Assembly (NCBI GenBank): GCA_958510875.1
Contig: OY294068.1
Location: 67,186,633-67,250,632, forward strand
Length of the DNA stretch: 64,000 bases
Direction of reading: 5' to 3'
Origin: Endomychus coccineus
Taxonomy: Eukaryota; Arthropoda; Insecta; Coleoptera; Endomychidae
This document shows, piece after piece, positions 34,122 to 45,450 of this stretch; positions within the stretch are counted from its first letter, which is position 1; every line of letters starts with the position of its first letter. The position numbers were made by a program, and so were the translations under genes. Under the pieces are notes generated by a model, which saw only the letters and a list, made by a program, of their open reading frames with translations, made no database searches and had not been told where the DNA came from.

Positions 34122-35460
34122 GTAAGAGTAAGAGTAAGAGTATTTATTGCATGTGTAAACTATTGGTTACATTTGTCAAATAAAACATGAAAACTATATA
34201 TGTATATAAAAAAAGATTTTAAATGTTTGTAAGTAAATATAGTTAATAATTTATATGGAACACAGAATGGACTTAACAAATTTGAGTGGACATGTATGAC
34301 ATGCCATACAAAATTTATATAAACCCATTCCAAACTATTTAAAACAATCAATTGGCCTATGAGGCAACAAAAATTCTTTTATCGAGTAAAATGCATGATT
34401 AAGAAGGAATTTTTTTAATATGAGCTTAGAAACATTGAGTAAGCATTCTTTTAGCTTCTTGGGTAATTTGTTCATAAATATTTTACTATAATAATTAGCA
34501 GAACAGTGACTCGAATTTAATCTTAACTGGTCAATATGAATATTATGGCAGCATCTAGTGTTATAATTATGCAGATTATTATTTAAAACATGTGTATCAA
34601 ACGACATACTCATTAGTATGGAATAAATATATAGTGACGGAAAAGTCATAATTCTGAAATCAATAAAACTGTTTCTAACGTCATCTCTAAAACGTTTCTT
34701 TGTTAAGATTCTCAACACTTTTCTTTGAAGGCGAAAAATCCTATCCGAATGAGGTGAATTACCCCAGCCAGTCAGGGCATATGACATATGCGACTGAATA
34801 AGGGAGAAGTATGCCATGCGCATCGCCTCTTCAGGCAAGTAGTTTACTATATTTCTTATCCAGAAAATATTCTTTGAGATTTTGTTAGCTACACTATCAA
34901 CATGACAATCACAACTAAGGACTGGATCAAATAAGATCCCCAAAAACTTTATATAGTCAGGGTTTTCAAGAGTAATGTTTCTGTATATGAATAACATTAT
35001 ACCAATTTTGTCAAGATTAACTGACAGTTCATTTGAACAAAACCATTCAAAAAGACTTTCTTGAGAATCACTCAAGCAAGCCACCAAATCCCTTTCATTA
35101 TTCTCGCTTCGAACCATAATGGTGTCATCAGCAAAGAGTAGGAGATCAGCCGCTCTCACCGCCTGAACCAGATCATTAATGTAAATAAGGAACAGTAGCG
35201 GACCAAGGACAGATCCCTGTTGAACTCCACTGACAACCTCACCATGTTCCGAGGGGGTTCCATTGATGACAGTGTACTGTTTTCGGTTGGATAAAATAGA
35301 GTGAATTAAATTACAGCTATTGTCATGAAATTTGTAAAATTTCAGTTCATCAACAAGACTGGAAGGAGAAACCAGGTCAAAAGCTTTGCTTAGGCCATAA
35401 AAGAATGTGCCTACGATGAACCCTTTTTCCATACCGCTTACAATGACCTCTAGTAAAAGG
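34122..35460 (-). mobile_element. 5'-truncated LINE (jockey/CR1 group) with GAGTAA-type tail
   Basis: On the minus strand the RT gene (35432-34335) is followed by about 200 bases of 3' UTR, with AATAAA near 34145, and by three units of TAAGAG/CTCTTA (34122-34142). A short microsatellite at the 3' end and loss of the 5' part indicate insertion by target-primed reverse transcription. Confidence 0.8.
34335..35460 (-). pseudogene. LINE reverse transcriptase, C-terminal 365 aa
   Basis: The frame is open for 365 codons and carries, in order, GLSKAFDLV (RT 'DLSKAFD' block, with the first catalytic Asp), GVQQGSVLGPLLFLIYINDL, LLLFADDTIM (the FADD catalytic pair), ELSVNLDKIGIM, FLGILFDPVL and a C-terminal Y-TR-type region (NYNTRCCHNI). 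The N-terminal endonuclease and RT fingers are missing: the copy is 5'-truncated at about 35460. No frameshift is visible within this part, so it is relatively young. It contacts no other gene. Confidence 0.85.
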
Positions 35461-36609
35461 TAAAAGAATATTTTGAATTTAAATTGTCAAAATAATGTTA
35501 CAACGATTTTAGAAAATGAAATTATTAGGATGAAAATGTTCGTAATTCAAATGAAAATTTATACACAAATAATTGTATTACCTTAATGTGTTTCCAGATG
35601 TACTCAAGATTCAAGATATTGAATCAATAAGATCAAAAAGTAATAAAATGAAAAAATTGTTTTTATGAGTGACATTTGACACATCCATTCTGGAGAGTGC
35701 CACTCTTACAAGGGTGCTAGCGCGTCCTAAAACAATACTGTTCCTATTTTCACCACTTTGAATTGATTTGAAAAATTTCTATTGTTTTATATTATGATTT
35801 CTGCAGCTTGGGTTTTGTTAATACAAATAAACGACATTTCCTTGAGATCAACTAAGAATTCATGGGATTCTCTCATATTACATAACTCTTCTCTCATTAT
35901 AACCGCTGAATAATAAGAACAAAATACTATAACCGATCCGGTTAATAAATAAAAGCCATCCATGTGAAACGATTGTCTGCTATATTGTTATTTGTAGTTA
36001 ACTTTGAATTAGTGAATAGATTTGGAAATGACAATAATTGATTACTGAATAGTAGAAAGCGTATGGAATTTCAAATGACAAACTAATGTGAAAGTGAATA
36101 GAGTACTACTCGTTTCTTCTTTTAATCGATAGCAGGTCAGTTAATAGATTTTTACATAACTCTTCTAACAATGAGACTCTTAAACATTGCATTATACAGC
36201 GTAGGTCAAACATTTGTTTTGAACTCATGAACTGTTTTATTGAAGCTCAAGTGTATTCATTTTAAGCACTTTAACTATTGTAAAATTTTCCATGTACTAT
36301 ATCACTTATAAGTATCTCACTAAAAATTTCATTTATTTTATTTAACATGTTCTTCACTGTCTTTTAAACAGTATAAATGGCACAAATAAATACTGTCTAT
36401 CTATCTATACAGTTCGTTATACAAATTGACGTTTTTACATTTTCCCTCGAAAATCCATTTACCCGACATTTTCGGAACAGAGAAGCATCTAGAGAGTTTT
36501 TGTCTTCTAAATTCCCTATCGAACTTTCTTCAAGGAAACCATGCAATAGAGAAAAAATGCTCCTCTAACCATGTATCAAATTCCTATACCTAAGATGTAT
36601 AGTTTTTAA
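35461..36609. other. AT-rich stretch, no feature recognised
   Basis: No supported gene or repeat. A frame at 36377-36568 has no recognisable similarity. Confidence 0.3.
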
Positions 36610-37100
36610 CACTTCCTTAAAACGGGCAAATACCGATCTAGATAAAATTTTGCCCATTTGACATTTAAAAGAGGAAAGTCACTGTTCACATTAGATTCCA
36701 AAAAAACTAACCCAACCTCCTTTATCACCCTTCAAAATAGACAATTACCAATTTTGATAAGATTCTGCATACTGGACCTTTAAAATAAGAGCAAGGTCAC
36801 TGTTTACATGCGATTTCCAATTAACCACCCGAAAGACTTTTCCCACCGCTTGAAACAGACAAATACCGATAGTCTTGGAAATTTGCACATTCAAATGACT
36901 AGCGATACCTACAATTTTGCACATTTGACCTCTAAAACAAGAGGAAAATCATAGTTCACATCAGATTTTGAAAAAACTACTCCGTCTATTTTTCACACCC
37001 CGTAAAGCAGATAAGTACAGATCTTGATGAAATTTTGCCCACTCGACCTTCAAAACAAGAGGGAAGTCACTTTCTGTATGATATTTCGAAATAAACTATA
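36610..37100. repeat. Degenerate tandem repeat, four units of about 118-150 bp
   Basis: The motifs CAAATACCGATCT (36627), CAATTACCAATTTTG (36742), CAAATACCGATAG (36860) and TAAGTACAGATCTTG (37012) are each followed some 40-55 bases later by a GAGGAAAGTCACTGTTCAC-like motif. Spacings are about 118, 118 and 152 bases. It is diverged and non-coding. Confidence 0.6.
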
Positions 37101-37412
37101 ACTACCTATTTTCGTGTATGGGCGATAACATAATTCGATAAACGCATTTGCAACGTGTCTGAATCCCATTTTCATAATTTTTATCTCCAAGATATAGTTT
37201 TCTCTATTCGGAATAGTGAGAATATTTCCATCTAATAGTTCAAATTATTCTATTGCTTCTCAGCTTCTATAAGTACTAAGTATGTTTGTCTAGGCAGCTT
37301 TTCTTCAAGTTTTCGTCTTACAAAAAAGCTCTCAGACAAGAATTATTTTATGATGGAATTATACATAAATTCTCGGGATATAGGTAACACTAACACATAT
37401 GCTTATATTTTC

Positions 37413-37454
37413 GTCTTTACGTTCGTTTCGATCTCACGATCATCATCAGAAGAC
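37413..37454 (-). ncRNA. Hammerhead-like ribozyme, PLE terminal region (copy 1)
   Basis: On the minus strand: stem I GTCTT/AAGAC, core CTGATGA, one extra base, stem II GATC-GTGA-GATC, core GAAA, stem III ACG/CGT with a two-base loop, then TA at the cleavage position. All three helices pair perfectly. Hammerhead motifs are known in Penelope-like elements. Here it is inverted relative to the adjacent plus-strand PLE, as a PLE terminal segment often is. Confidence 0.7.
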
Positions 37455-37502
37455 CTATCAATGTCTAATAATAATTGTATCAATTAATTTCCTTGAACTT
37501 TG

Positions 37503-38592
37503 TTTCTTTATTTACAAATATACCAGTCGTTTTGGCTTTGAGTAGCATAAAAAAACGTTGGACAGAGGTTAAAAACCACGCACCTCTAGATCAATCTGAA
37601 TTTATAAATGCAGTAAAGCTTTGTTGAGAATGCACTTATTTTCAATTATATAATATTTCAGCTAATGCTGCTAACCTCATTATGGAATGCGTATAGGAAT
37701 CTGTGATGAATTCATTAGATTTTCAACCCGTATTCTTTAAACGGTATGTAGATGATTGCCTGATGCGTGTTTCCAATGGTAAAATTCAGTATGTGATTAA
37801 TAAATTTAACAATTTCCCACTGTAAACTTCAATTTACTTGAGAAATAGAAGTGAACAAAAACATAACTTCGCGACTTACTAAAGAAGTTTGGTCTCAACG
37901 TATCTTCACTTTAATTCAGTTGCACGAACAAGTTATAAAAAAGTGCCTTACAGATCGAGCTGTTAAATTGTTCCACCAAGAGGACAGTCCCCCAAAAATT
38001 TGGAAATTGTTTGTAATACACTGGAAATGGTTACACAAAATTTTTCTCAATCCCATCATTACAGAAAGATTAAACAAAGTCTATAATGGTACGTCATATA
38101 TAAGTAATATAAACTGTAATACACATAATTTTATAACATTACCATACATTCCGGAGATCTCAGAGAAAATTATTAAATGTTCAAAAAAGTATGATATAAA
38201 TGTTCCGCATGAACCTACTAACTGTGTTGATAAATATTTTTCAAATCTAAAACCTTTAATACTTAAAGATACGGAAAACCCACACAGTATACAAATTAAA
38301 CTGTTTAGATTGCGATGGGACTCATACAAGAATCTCTAAGCAATATTTGCAAAAAAGAATATATGGCCATAAGTATAGTACTAGAAACAAAAACTTTACC
38401 GCCCTTGCTAAACATTGTTTTTCTTATAACCATCAATTCGATTACAAAAATGCTAATATTTTAATTAACGAAACCAATAATTATAAAAGATCTATTCTGG
38501 AGATGATTCAGATAAAACGTGACTCCAAGTCTATAAATCGTAGAGCAGACGTTCAATCATTAAGTCGGATTTATACTAATTTAATTAAATGA
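37503..38592 (+). pseudogene. Penelope-like element: RT end plus GIY-YIG domain (copy 1)
   Basis: Positions 37503-37850 carry RT pieces LFTNIPVVLAL, IKKRWTEVKNHAPLDQSEF, ANLIMEC and PVFFKRYVDDCL (catalytic YVDD), with stops between. The frame from 37851 has THNFITLPYIPEISEKIIKC and NCVDKYFSNLKPLI. A frameshift near 38285 leads to VYKLNCLDCDGTHTRISK, the GIY-YIG site: the first strand (VYKLNC) is kept but the second (normally TYIGQT) is degraded. The end ALAKHCFSYNHQFDYKN, SILEMIQIKRDSKSINRR matches the C-terminus of the minus-strand copy at 63688-64000. RT plus GIY-YIG is diagnostic of PLEs. Dead copy. Confidence 0.88.
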
Positions 38593-38639
38593 CATGAATT
38601 CCTTGCAAATTCCTACATGCGTCTTTATAATGTTAAAAG

Positions 38640-39060
38640 TATATTTTTAGTTAGAATGCTCAAATAGCAATATTTCTAATAAGGTCGGACAACTTTTTCC
38701 TATTACCTCATAAATCTTTAACATCTAGTTCGGAAGTGGATACTTGAGAGTTATATCTTTTGGTTTCTGTAGTATTCAAACCTTGCTTGAAATGACTTCG
38801 AACCTTATGAGAAAATTGCTAAGCAGTGTATTATTGATACATATTCATATATTTAAAACATTAATGTGTTACAATTTCGATTACTCGTGTTCGTTTCGGT
38901 CACGTGGGCATTTTTTATTTAAATTGGTGCGATAAGAACGCTTTGTTTAGTTCTGAGGAATCCCGGTTTAAACATAGATACGTCTTCTGATGACGGTCGG
39001 GAGACCGAAACGTACGTAATGTGAAAATAATAATCATATGTGTTAGTGTGACCTATTTCC
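38640..39060 (+). repeat. PLE copy 1 downstream terminal repeat
   Basis: It runs from the end of the coding region through TTGGTGCGATAAGAACGC to the hammerhead-like motif and CACTAACACAT-type end (TATGTGTTAGTGTGACC). The same order, inverted, is found at 63230-63680 next to another PLE end. Confidence 0.65.
38982..39022 (+). ncRNA. Hammerhead-like motif, PLE terminal region (copy 2, decayed)
   Basis: GTCTT, CTGATGA, one extra base, stem II GGTC-GGGA-GACC, GAAA, then ACGTACGTA. Stem II pairs perfectly and differs from copy 1 by a compensatory G-C to A-U change. Stem I is lost on its 3' side (AATGTG instead of AAAGAC). Confidence 0.65.
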
Positions 39061-39355
39061 CGAGAATGTATATATAAGTCATACCTGGGTCAAGAATCAT
39101 TATTATTTTGATAGAATAATATCTCCAACACTGGGCTATAATCGATATGCTTAATGATGGACGATATAAGGTGAAGGACTGTCAGCATCCCGGACGGGAA
39201 CGAAACTCAGAGTAAAGCACAGTTCAGCGACTGCGGAGATGCAATGAGCTTCAAAAGACAATCAGAGGAGAGTATGTGTAGATGCCGGGGTGCAGGACTT
39301 AAGAATACGAGGCTGGTGGTATGGGTGGTAGTGGGTTGGAAGTGTTGGTATTTCG

Positions 39356-39771
39356 CATAGACCTATTATCCTAAGGAGACGAAACATCTCATTCATAAAA
39401 TTCCATTTGACTTGTCGCAATGATTACATGAAGTATGACAAAGAAAACCAACGGACCTCTTTGTCGTCGAGTCATAATTACTCCTTATTGGCAACGCTGT
39501 ACCTATGATAGAAAACTTGGTACCACTTGTAAGGCAACACCGCTTCGACATAGCTACGAGAAATACGGAAGCTGTCTAATTGCGTAGTACAGAAGAAAGT
39601 CCCCATTCCCATATAATCTCAATCCGGCACACAGAACAACTAATCCGGCAACAGCACATTCCATACGGCCATACTTGTAATATACAGCGGTCTGAGTGGC
39701 CCGAAATTTTGGCAATGTCTGATCGTGCTTAAATGTAAATAATTCTGTCTCCTTAGGATAATAGGTCTGTG
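39356..39771. mobile_element. 416-bp MITE with 8-bp TSD
   Basis: The ends CATAGACCTATTATCCTAAG and CTTAGGATAATAGGTCTGTG are inverted repeats; AGACCTATTATCCTAAGGAG extends to 22 bp perfect. The flanks GTATTTCG (39348-39355) and GTATTGCG (39772-39779) match at 7 of 8 positions. An 8-bp duplication with a CA-starting TIR fits hAT-type (or P-type) transposition. No coding potential. Confidence 0.75.
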
Positions 39772-40518
39772 GTATTGCGCATGCGCGGAGAGCCTTGCGT
39801 TTACGCTGATTTAGTTTCTATGTAAATTAGTCAGGGTACCAAATCGTGAAATGTCTAAGCAATCCTTGTCATTCAAGATTTTGTGTTTGATTGATATGTT
39901 TTTATTCTGGTTCTTGTTTAAAACTGTATTTCCATAAACTTTCAGTTATGTGCAGAAATCGACTAGAAGTTTCATATTATGGTATTATTTGAGGTTCCCA
40001 CAATGTCGATTTTACTCACAGAAGATGTTCCGGGAGATGTTCTACAGGACCATGTATCATTGCATTCACTGAGGATCTATTCAAGTATACTTTGAGGAAT
40101 ACTTTGTTAATAAAACTAAAGAAAACAAATTTTGAGAAGTAACAGCTTTAACACAGTTTTAAAATGAAATTTATAGTTAATGCCTAGGTAATTTCAGGTT
40201 ATGTTATTCATTAATCGCACACAAAAGATTAGGAAGTCTAGTAGCTTACCGCGAAAAAATATTCTTTCAACCATTTTATACATTTCAAGAGCAAAATTTC
40301 TTTTCTGGATGTTCCTGTGATAATATTAGAAATATTGAACAAATTATTCCGAATTTGTAATAAACAATCACATCATAAACTTACACTAAATGTTGTTCAC
40401 TATAATTATATCATAAAATAGAAACGGTATTTCGAATTTGCTTTCGTTTAAACACATTAATAACAGACTCGAAGTTCAGAATCAACTAAATTAGCAGGAA
40501 ACCAACCTACACTTAGAA
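39772..40518. other. AT-rich stretch, no feature recognised
   Basis: No supported frame, repeat or RNA gene is visible here. Confidence 0.3.
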
Positions 40519-40520
40519 TA

Positions 40521-41964
40521 TAGAAGGTGTTTCGGGAGGAAATAACATATTTTAAGGACTATGAAGCCACAATAAGCAAAATAAGCTCATATGTTTAAAA
40601 CTGATTTTCATTTGTTTCAGAGATAATTAGGTTTTCTTTTTAAAAAGTTAATAAGTTCACTTTGACAACGTTGTCTCAAATGACAATTTGAAACAGAAAC
40701 ACAATATGAAGTAGGCAAGTGTTGTAAAAACTAACAGTTGTGCTAGTTTTATGAAATTGTAAAAATGCCTCACAAATTCAGTCAAAATGAATATGCAGGT
40801 ACGATGTTTGTTGGTGATTTATGTAATATCAGTAGTGTTCGTGAAGTAAAGTAGTATCGCCGACGTATTCCGAATCGAAGAATGCCTAACAGGCAAGTGT
40901 TTCAAACTGTTTTTACACCTGCTGGCAAAACTGGGATATTTCCAAGTCCAAGTACCTACTTGAAGAGGATTCTGGATCTTATAGAAGATAATCCAGAGAT
41001 AAGTACAAGGCGCATCGCAATCCAATTTCAGATGTCAAACAATGGTTTGGAGAACACTTAAACAACAAGATTCGAACGTTTCTCATATGCAACAAGTACA
41101 AAATGTTCAAGAAGGCGATAATGCTTCAAGACTACAATTCTATCAAAGGCTTCGTGAAAACAAAGGATTGCTCAAATGAATTTTATTTACAGATAAAGCT
41201 CAAGTTACTCTTGGTGGAGACAACAAATGCCACAATAATCATCGATGGTCTTACGAAAATCCCCATGTCACATAAGAACACAATTTTCAACTTCGGTTTG
41301 GTATTAACGTATGGTGCGGCCTTCTAAACATTCAATTATTCGGCCCTTTCGTATTGCATGCGCGTCCTACTGGAGAAGGTTATTCACATTTTTTTGAAAA
41401 ATCAGAAATATTAGATGGAGTACCTTTGAATATTCGACAATGTATTATATTCCAGCATGATGGAGCGTATCCTCATTACTCAAATAATGTGAGAAATTTT
41501 CTGAATACCCATTCCGGCGCTCGCTGTATTGGCAGAGGCGGCTCGCATCCTTAGCCATCGAGATCACCGGATGTCACTACCCTAGATTTTTGTCTTTGGG
41601 GACGGATCAAGTTGTTGGTTCATGCTACGAAAGTGAACACAAGGGATGTTTAACTAGATTGCATGCTTAATGCTGTAGCGTTCATTAAGATCGCATCATC
41701 GTTCACTAAAACTCGTTACTAGTTCAATTTATATATCGAAGTGGGTGGTGTGTTTAAGAACATTTGTTGTGAATTAATGCTATTTGCTTATTTTTTTTTT
41801 TACTTTGTTTTGTTAGTTTTGTAATAAATTTTCAGATTTTCAATTACAGTTAATCAAAGTATCTCGGAAACAAATGAAAATCGGACTTGAACTTATGAGC
41901 TCATTTTACTTATTTTGGTTTCCTAGACTTTAAAATATTCCATTTCCTCCAGAAACACCCTGTA
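40521..41964 (+). mobile_element. MLE-D: mariner-like element, TIR ~160 bp
   Basis: The ends TAGAAGGTGTTTCGGGAGGAA and TTCCTCCAGAAACACCCTGTA are inverted repeats. The pairing extends through AAATAACATATTTTAA... and ...CATTTGTTTC... for about 120-160 bp on each side. TA duplicates flank it (40519-40520, 41965-41966). It encloses one decayed transposase. Confidence 0.85.
40765..41760 (+). pseudogene. MLE-D transposase (decayed)
   Basis: It opens MPHKFSQNEYAGTMFVGDLC, has RRRIPNRRMPNRQVFQT and the helix-turn-helix ISTRRIAIQFQMS, with an early in-frame TAG. The middle part is scrambled by frameshifts around 41050-41300. The second catalytic block IIFQHDGAYPHYSNN (41450) and the third SRSPDVTTLDFCLWG remain, 36 residues apart by hand count, with one stop between them. 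The ending IEVGGVFKN parallels the MLE-B tail. Inactive. Confidence 0.8.
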
Positions 41965-42029
41965 TATGTAGATGATATATCTATTATAAGACCCTACCCT
42001 AATGCCTTCGCCCGATGCCTTAGATGTGT

Positions 42030-42620
42030 TTTAAAAGTGATAAGATCTCTTGAGAAATGGTGTAACCTGTATTCAAAATATGTTCGGCTTCCGCTGATTT
42101 TTCAACATTACTTTTCTTTATATGGGCAAAATTTAACAAGTTAAAATGTTCCTTCTAGTTTGACCCACATAACATTTTGAACACTACTCACAATTGATTT
42201 TGTAAATCCCAGATTTGTTGAAATCGGAAACCTTATCAAAGGTGTTGTCTAAACGGTGTTTCAGCTTGTTCTTACATCTATAAAGTGGTTGTATTGCAAA
42301 TTTAGAAAACAAACTATGGAATTTATTAGTCACTGAAGAATGATAAGTGAAACTTTTGAATAATATTGAAGTATTTGAAAGTGATGGCTCTAATTTGGTT
42401 AGTAGGTTACGTTCCAATTTTCTTTTTTGCTTAGAAATTAAATTATTGATCAAAAATTTGTGGTAACCATTGTCCAACGCAATTTGCTGGAGTTTCTCAA
42501 CTCCGTTGTTATAATTTAGCTGGCTCAAAGGGACGTTTAATTATCTGTGAACTAGATTATTGAACGGAGCTATTTTATATCTATAGCTGAATCCGTCAGG
42601 ATATACCTATTTGTTTGAGT
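42030..42620 (-). pseudogene. Penelope-like element: thumb and GIY-YIG start (copy 2)
   Basis: The 42528-42184 frame gives LNYNNGVEKLQQIALDNGY, KRKLERNLLTKL, then KLKHRLDNTFDKVSDFNKSG and IYKINCE, the linker and start of the GIY-YIG domain. The rest of the domain is lost by a deletion near 42180; a short 3' part matching CACACCATTTCTCAAGAG follows (42036-42075). Upstream to about 42620 the thumb region continues in other frames. The same family lies in plus orientation at 44870-45450. Confidence 0.8.
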
Positions 42621-44689
42621 GGGTCTTCTGTATATATCGAAGTCTAAGTGATTACCATCTTTATAATGTTAATATTGTAATAATCCGACTGATTATTACT
42701 TTTTGGGGCCTTTGAATAATTTAATTCAAATTGAAAGTTTTATGAATTATTATATCTAGAAATGAACATACGATATGTTAGATATGACTAGAGACGTGTG
42801 TAAGCTGAACATCCTTCCTGTAGCATTGACTCCATGCTTAGCAAACGTAGCAAAGTATGTGGTCAACGGTACTTGTTTTTCCCTGAGTCAGGAGAAGTTC
42901 ACGTGGATTTGAGACGAGCTGTCATTTACGATTCTTTCGCCTAGCTAGATTTCTGTTGGCTGTGTTTATAACTTATGGGTGGGCCCTGCTCCCGGTATTC
43001 TAAGTTAAACATATTTTCTGAGCTTTGCGCGTGGGGTGGCTCCCGCTTCAATGGTTTCATAAAAACTAATTACTTTGAGAAAGATAGTTCTTCACCACCT
43101 ACTCGTTCGGTAAGTCCAGCCAGCTTTATGTCCACAGGGATGTTCCATTAATTCAAGTCATATTTTATTTAGATTCCATACTCAAAATAATTAAAATATT
43201 TTAATTTCTTTTATTGTGGTTGAGATAATGTCCGTATAAAGTAATAAAGTAATTTTCCAGTCAAGTCATGTAGAACCTTAATCCAGCTTAATTTTGTTAT
43301 AAGACCATATTTTTTTGAGATCAATTAATATCCTGTTTATCAAGATCGTAACAAAATTAAATTCAAGAGATTTATATAGATTGAATCAATTTATCAAATT
43401 GTGTTCAAATAAGTCAACAAAGAAATTATCTAAATTCAACCTACGTTAAATGTTGCTTGTAGTATTTTAAGAAACTCGAAGCTGTAGGTAGCTTGCGTAG
43501 AGGTAGTTTGGAGCATTGAATTGGCTTATAGTTAGAACTCAGTTGTGTAGCAAAATTAAACGTAGGATTTGTGCAACAAGGGGTATGTTCCCTAGGGCTG
43601 AAGCAGTGCTGGACTTGTGCGTGTCTTTCGCGTTTGGCGGAAAGTGTTTGTTGGCTTTAAGATCATTTTGGTAACAATTTCATAACATCCATAAAACCCG
43701 ACGTAGAACTCGAGTATGTAAATTCTCGATTTCCACAGGGGATTCGAGAGGGAATTGTCATATTAGACCAACAGGGTAAGTGCATTTTGCCAAAGAACTA
43801 TTGTTATATTGACTTCAACCTCTGAATCGGCCATATAATATAATGTGGTTATTTAACCTTCAGATCACGCTCCGCCGCCAATGTTCATTTTGTTAATATA
43901 TGTTTTTTAGCCATTCAGGCTAGTTTGAGTGTTTAATCGTAATTCCGCTTATCGAAGATTACTTAGGGGATATTATACAGTATCAGGTCGATAGGATTTT
44001 CCCAGGTTACCAGAAAGAGAGGAATCCTTTAATTTTAAATATTATCTATCAATCATCGACATAATCGAGCACAAAATCGATCACTGTTCCGTGTGTGCTA
44101 ATTAGCTTTTATTGATTCAATCTTTCTTAAGAGAACCTGAGCAGGAACTCGCTCGCTGGCGGAAGGGGTAGATGTCCAAGGTGGTCCCTTGGAAGGGATC
44201 GCGGCATCATAGTCAAAAACAGCTTCTAGGTGGGCTGAAATATACACCTAGTGGTGGCAGCTTCAGAGAACCTTAAGGGTACACGGATCACCTAAGATCT
44301 TTGATACCCGAACAGGTTCCAACAAACAATTCTCACATAGCACGTCGATGTCGACGTTAACGCTACCTGAAATAATGCCCAGCTGACTGTTACAAGTACA
44401 AGTATTACCAGCAGTGAGATAAGCTTTCAAACCTATTCACTTATCTGGAAATATTAAATCTGGAGTAATTCAAGATTTAATATTATAAAATACAACGCTC
44501 GGCTCACCGTTACAATATCAAGGGAATGAAGTTGATTATCTGTTTCTATTTCGACAGTGAATCTTAGTGAATACAATTGGCTATTGAGCGTGTTCAAAAA
44601 GCCATATAAATCAAAATTTTACTTGTAATCGCAAAAATTTCGTCAAGGTATCTACACCAAACTTTTGGGAACTGATATACATTTTTATT
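42621..44689. other. 2-kb stretch without recognisable gene or repeat
   Basis: No ORF with recognised similarity. Some GC-richer parts (42960-43060, 44140-44300) may be old LTR-element or host non-coding DNA, but I see no motif to support either. Confidence 0.25.
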
Positions 44690-44850
44690 TTAAGGAGGTT
44701 TCAAGTCCGCTTACAAAAATATTGGCCAAAAAAAGAGAGATTTCCTATTGCACATTCGCTTGTTTGTTTATGGTAATTTTGTCAAAAGAGGAATAATTTT
44801 GCTCCATACATAAAGATGTAAGATTCTAAGCGAACTTGAAACCTCCTCAA
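44690..44850. repeat. Hairpin repeat, ~20-bp arms
   Basis: AGGAGGTTTCAAGTCCGCTTA at 44696 pairs with TAAGCGAACTTGAAACCTCCT ending at 44845, with one mismatch and a loop of about 110 bases. It could be a MITE; no target duplication was identified. Confidence 0.5.
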
Positions 44851-44869
44851 GATCAAAACTCACTCAAAC

Positions 44870-45450
44870 AAATAGGTTATACCCCGGCGGATTCAACTAC
44901 ACCATTTATATATAGAATAGCTTCATTTAATAGCCTAGTTCATAGATTATTGAACATCCCTATGAGACAGCAAAATTAAAACAATGAAGATGAGCAGCTT
45001 CAGCAAATCACGTTGGACAATGGTTACCAATGGTGGATCTTTGATCAATAATTCAATGCAAATCGAAAATTGGAACGTAGCCAACTAATCAAATTAGCGC
45101 CATTACCTTCAAATACATCAATAAGATCCAAAAGTTTCACTTATCATTCCTCAGTAACTAATAAATTCAATTAGTTTTTTAAATTTGCAATACAACCAGT
45201 TTATAGATGTAAGAACAAGCTGAAATACCGTTTAGGCAACACCTTTGATAAAGTTTCCGATTTCGACAAATCTGGGATTTACAAAATCAATTGTGAGTCG
45301 TGTTTTAAATGCTATGTGAGTCAAACTAGAAGGAGCATTTTAACTCGTTATAAGGAACATTTTGCCCATATGGAGAAAAATAATGGTGAAAAATCAGGTA
45401 GCAGGTCACACCATTTCTCAAGAAAGCTTATCACTTTTAAAACACAGTAG
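44870..45450 (+). pseudogene. Penelope-like element: thumb plus GIY-YIG domain (copy 3)
   Basis: Reading plus: LQQITLDNGY, RKLERSQLIKLAPLPSNTS, FTYHSSVTNKFN, KLKYRLGNTFDKVSDFDKSG, IYKINCESCFKCYVSQTRRS, LTRYKEHFAHMEKNN, HHFSRKLITF. The GIY-YIG core reads GIYKINC...CYVSQT, where intact domains have YVGQT; the Gly to Ser change would likely damage it. Several stops interrupt the thumb. This is an inverted paralogue of copy 2. Confidence 0.85.

Noticed and set aside
36377..36568. 63-codon plus-strand frame as a small gene
   Set aside because: No similarity, no second copy, and length is expected by chance in AT-rich DNA.
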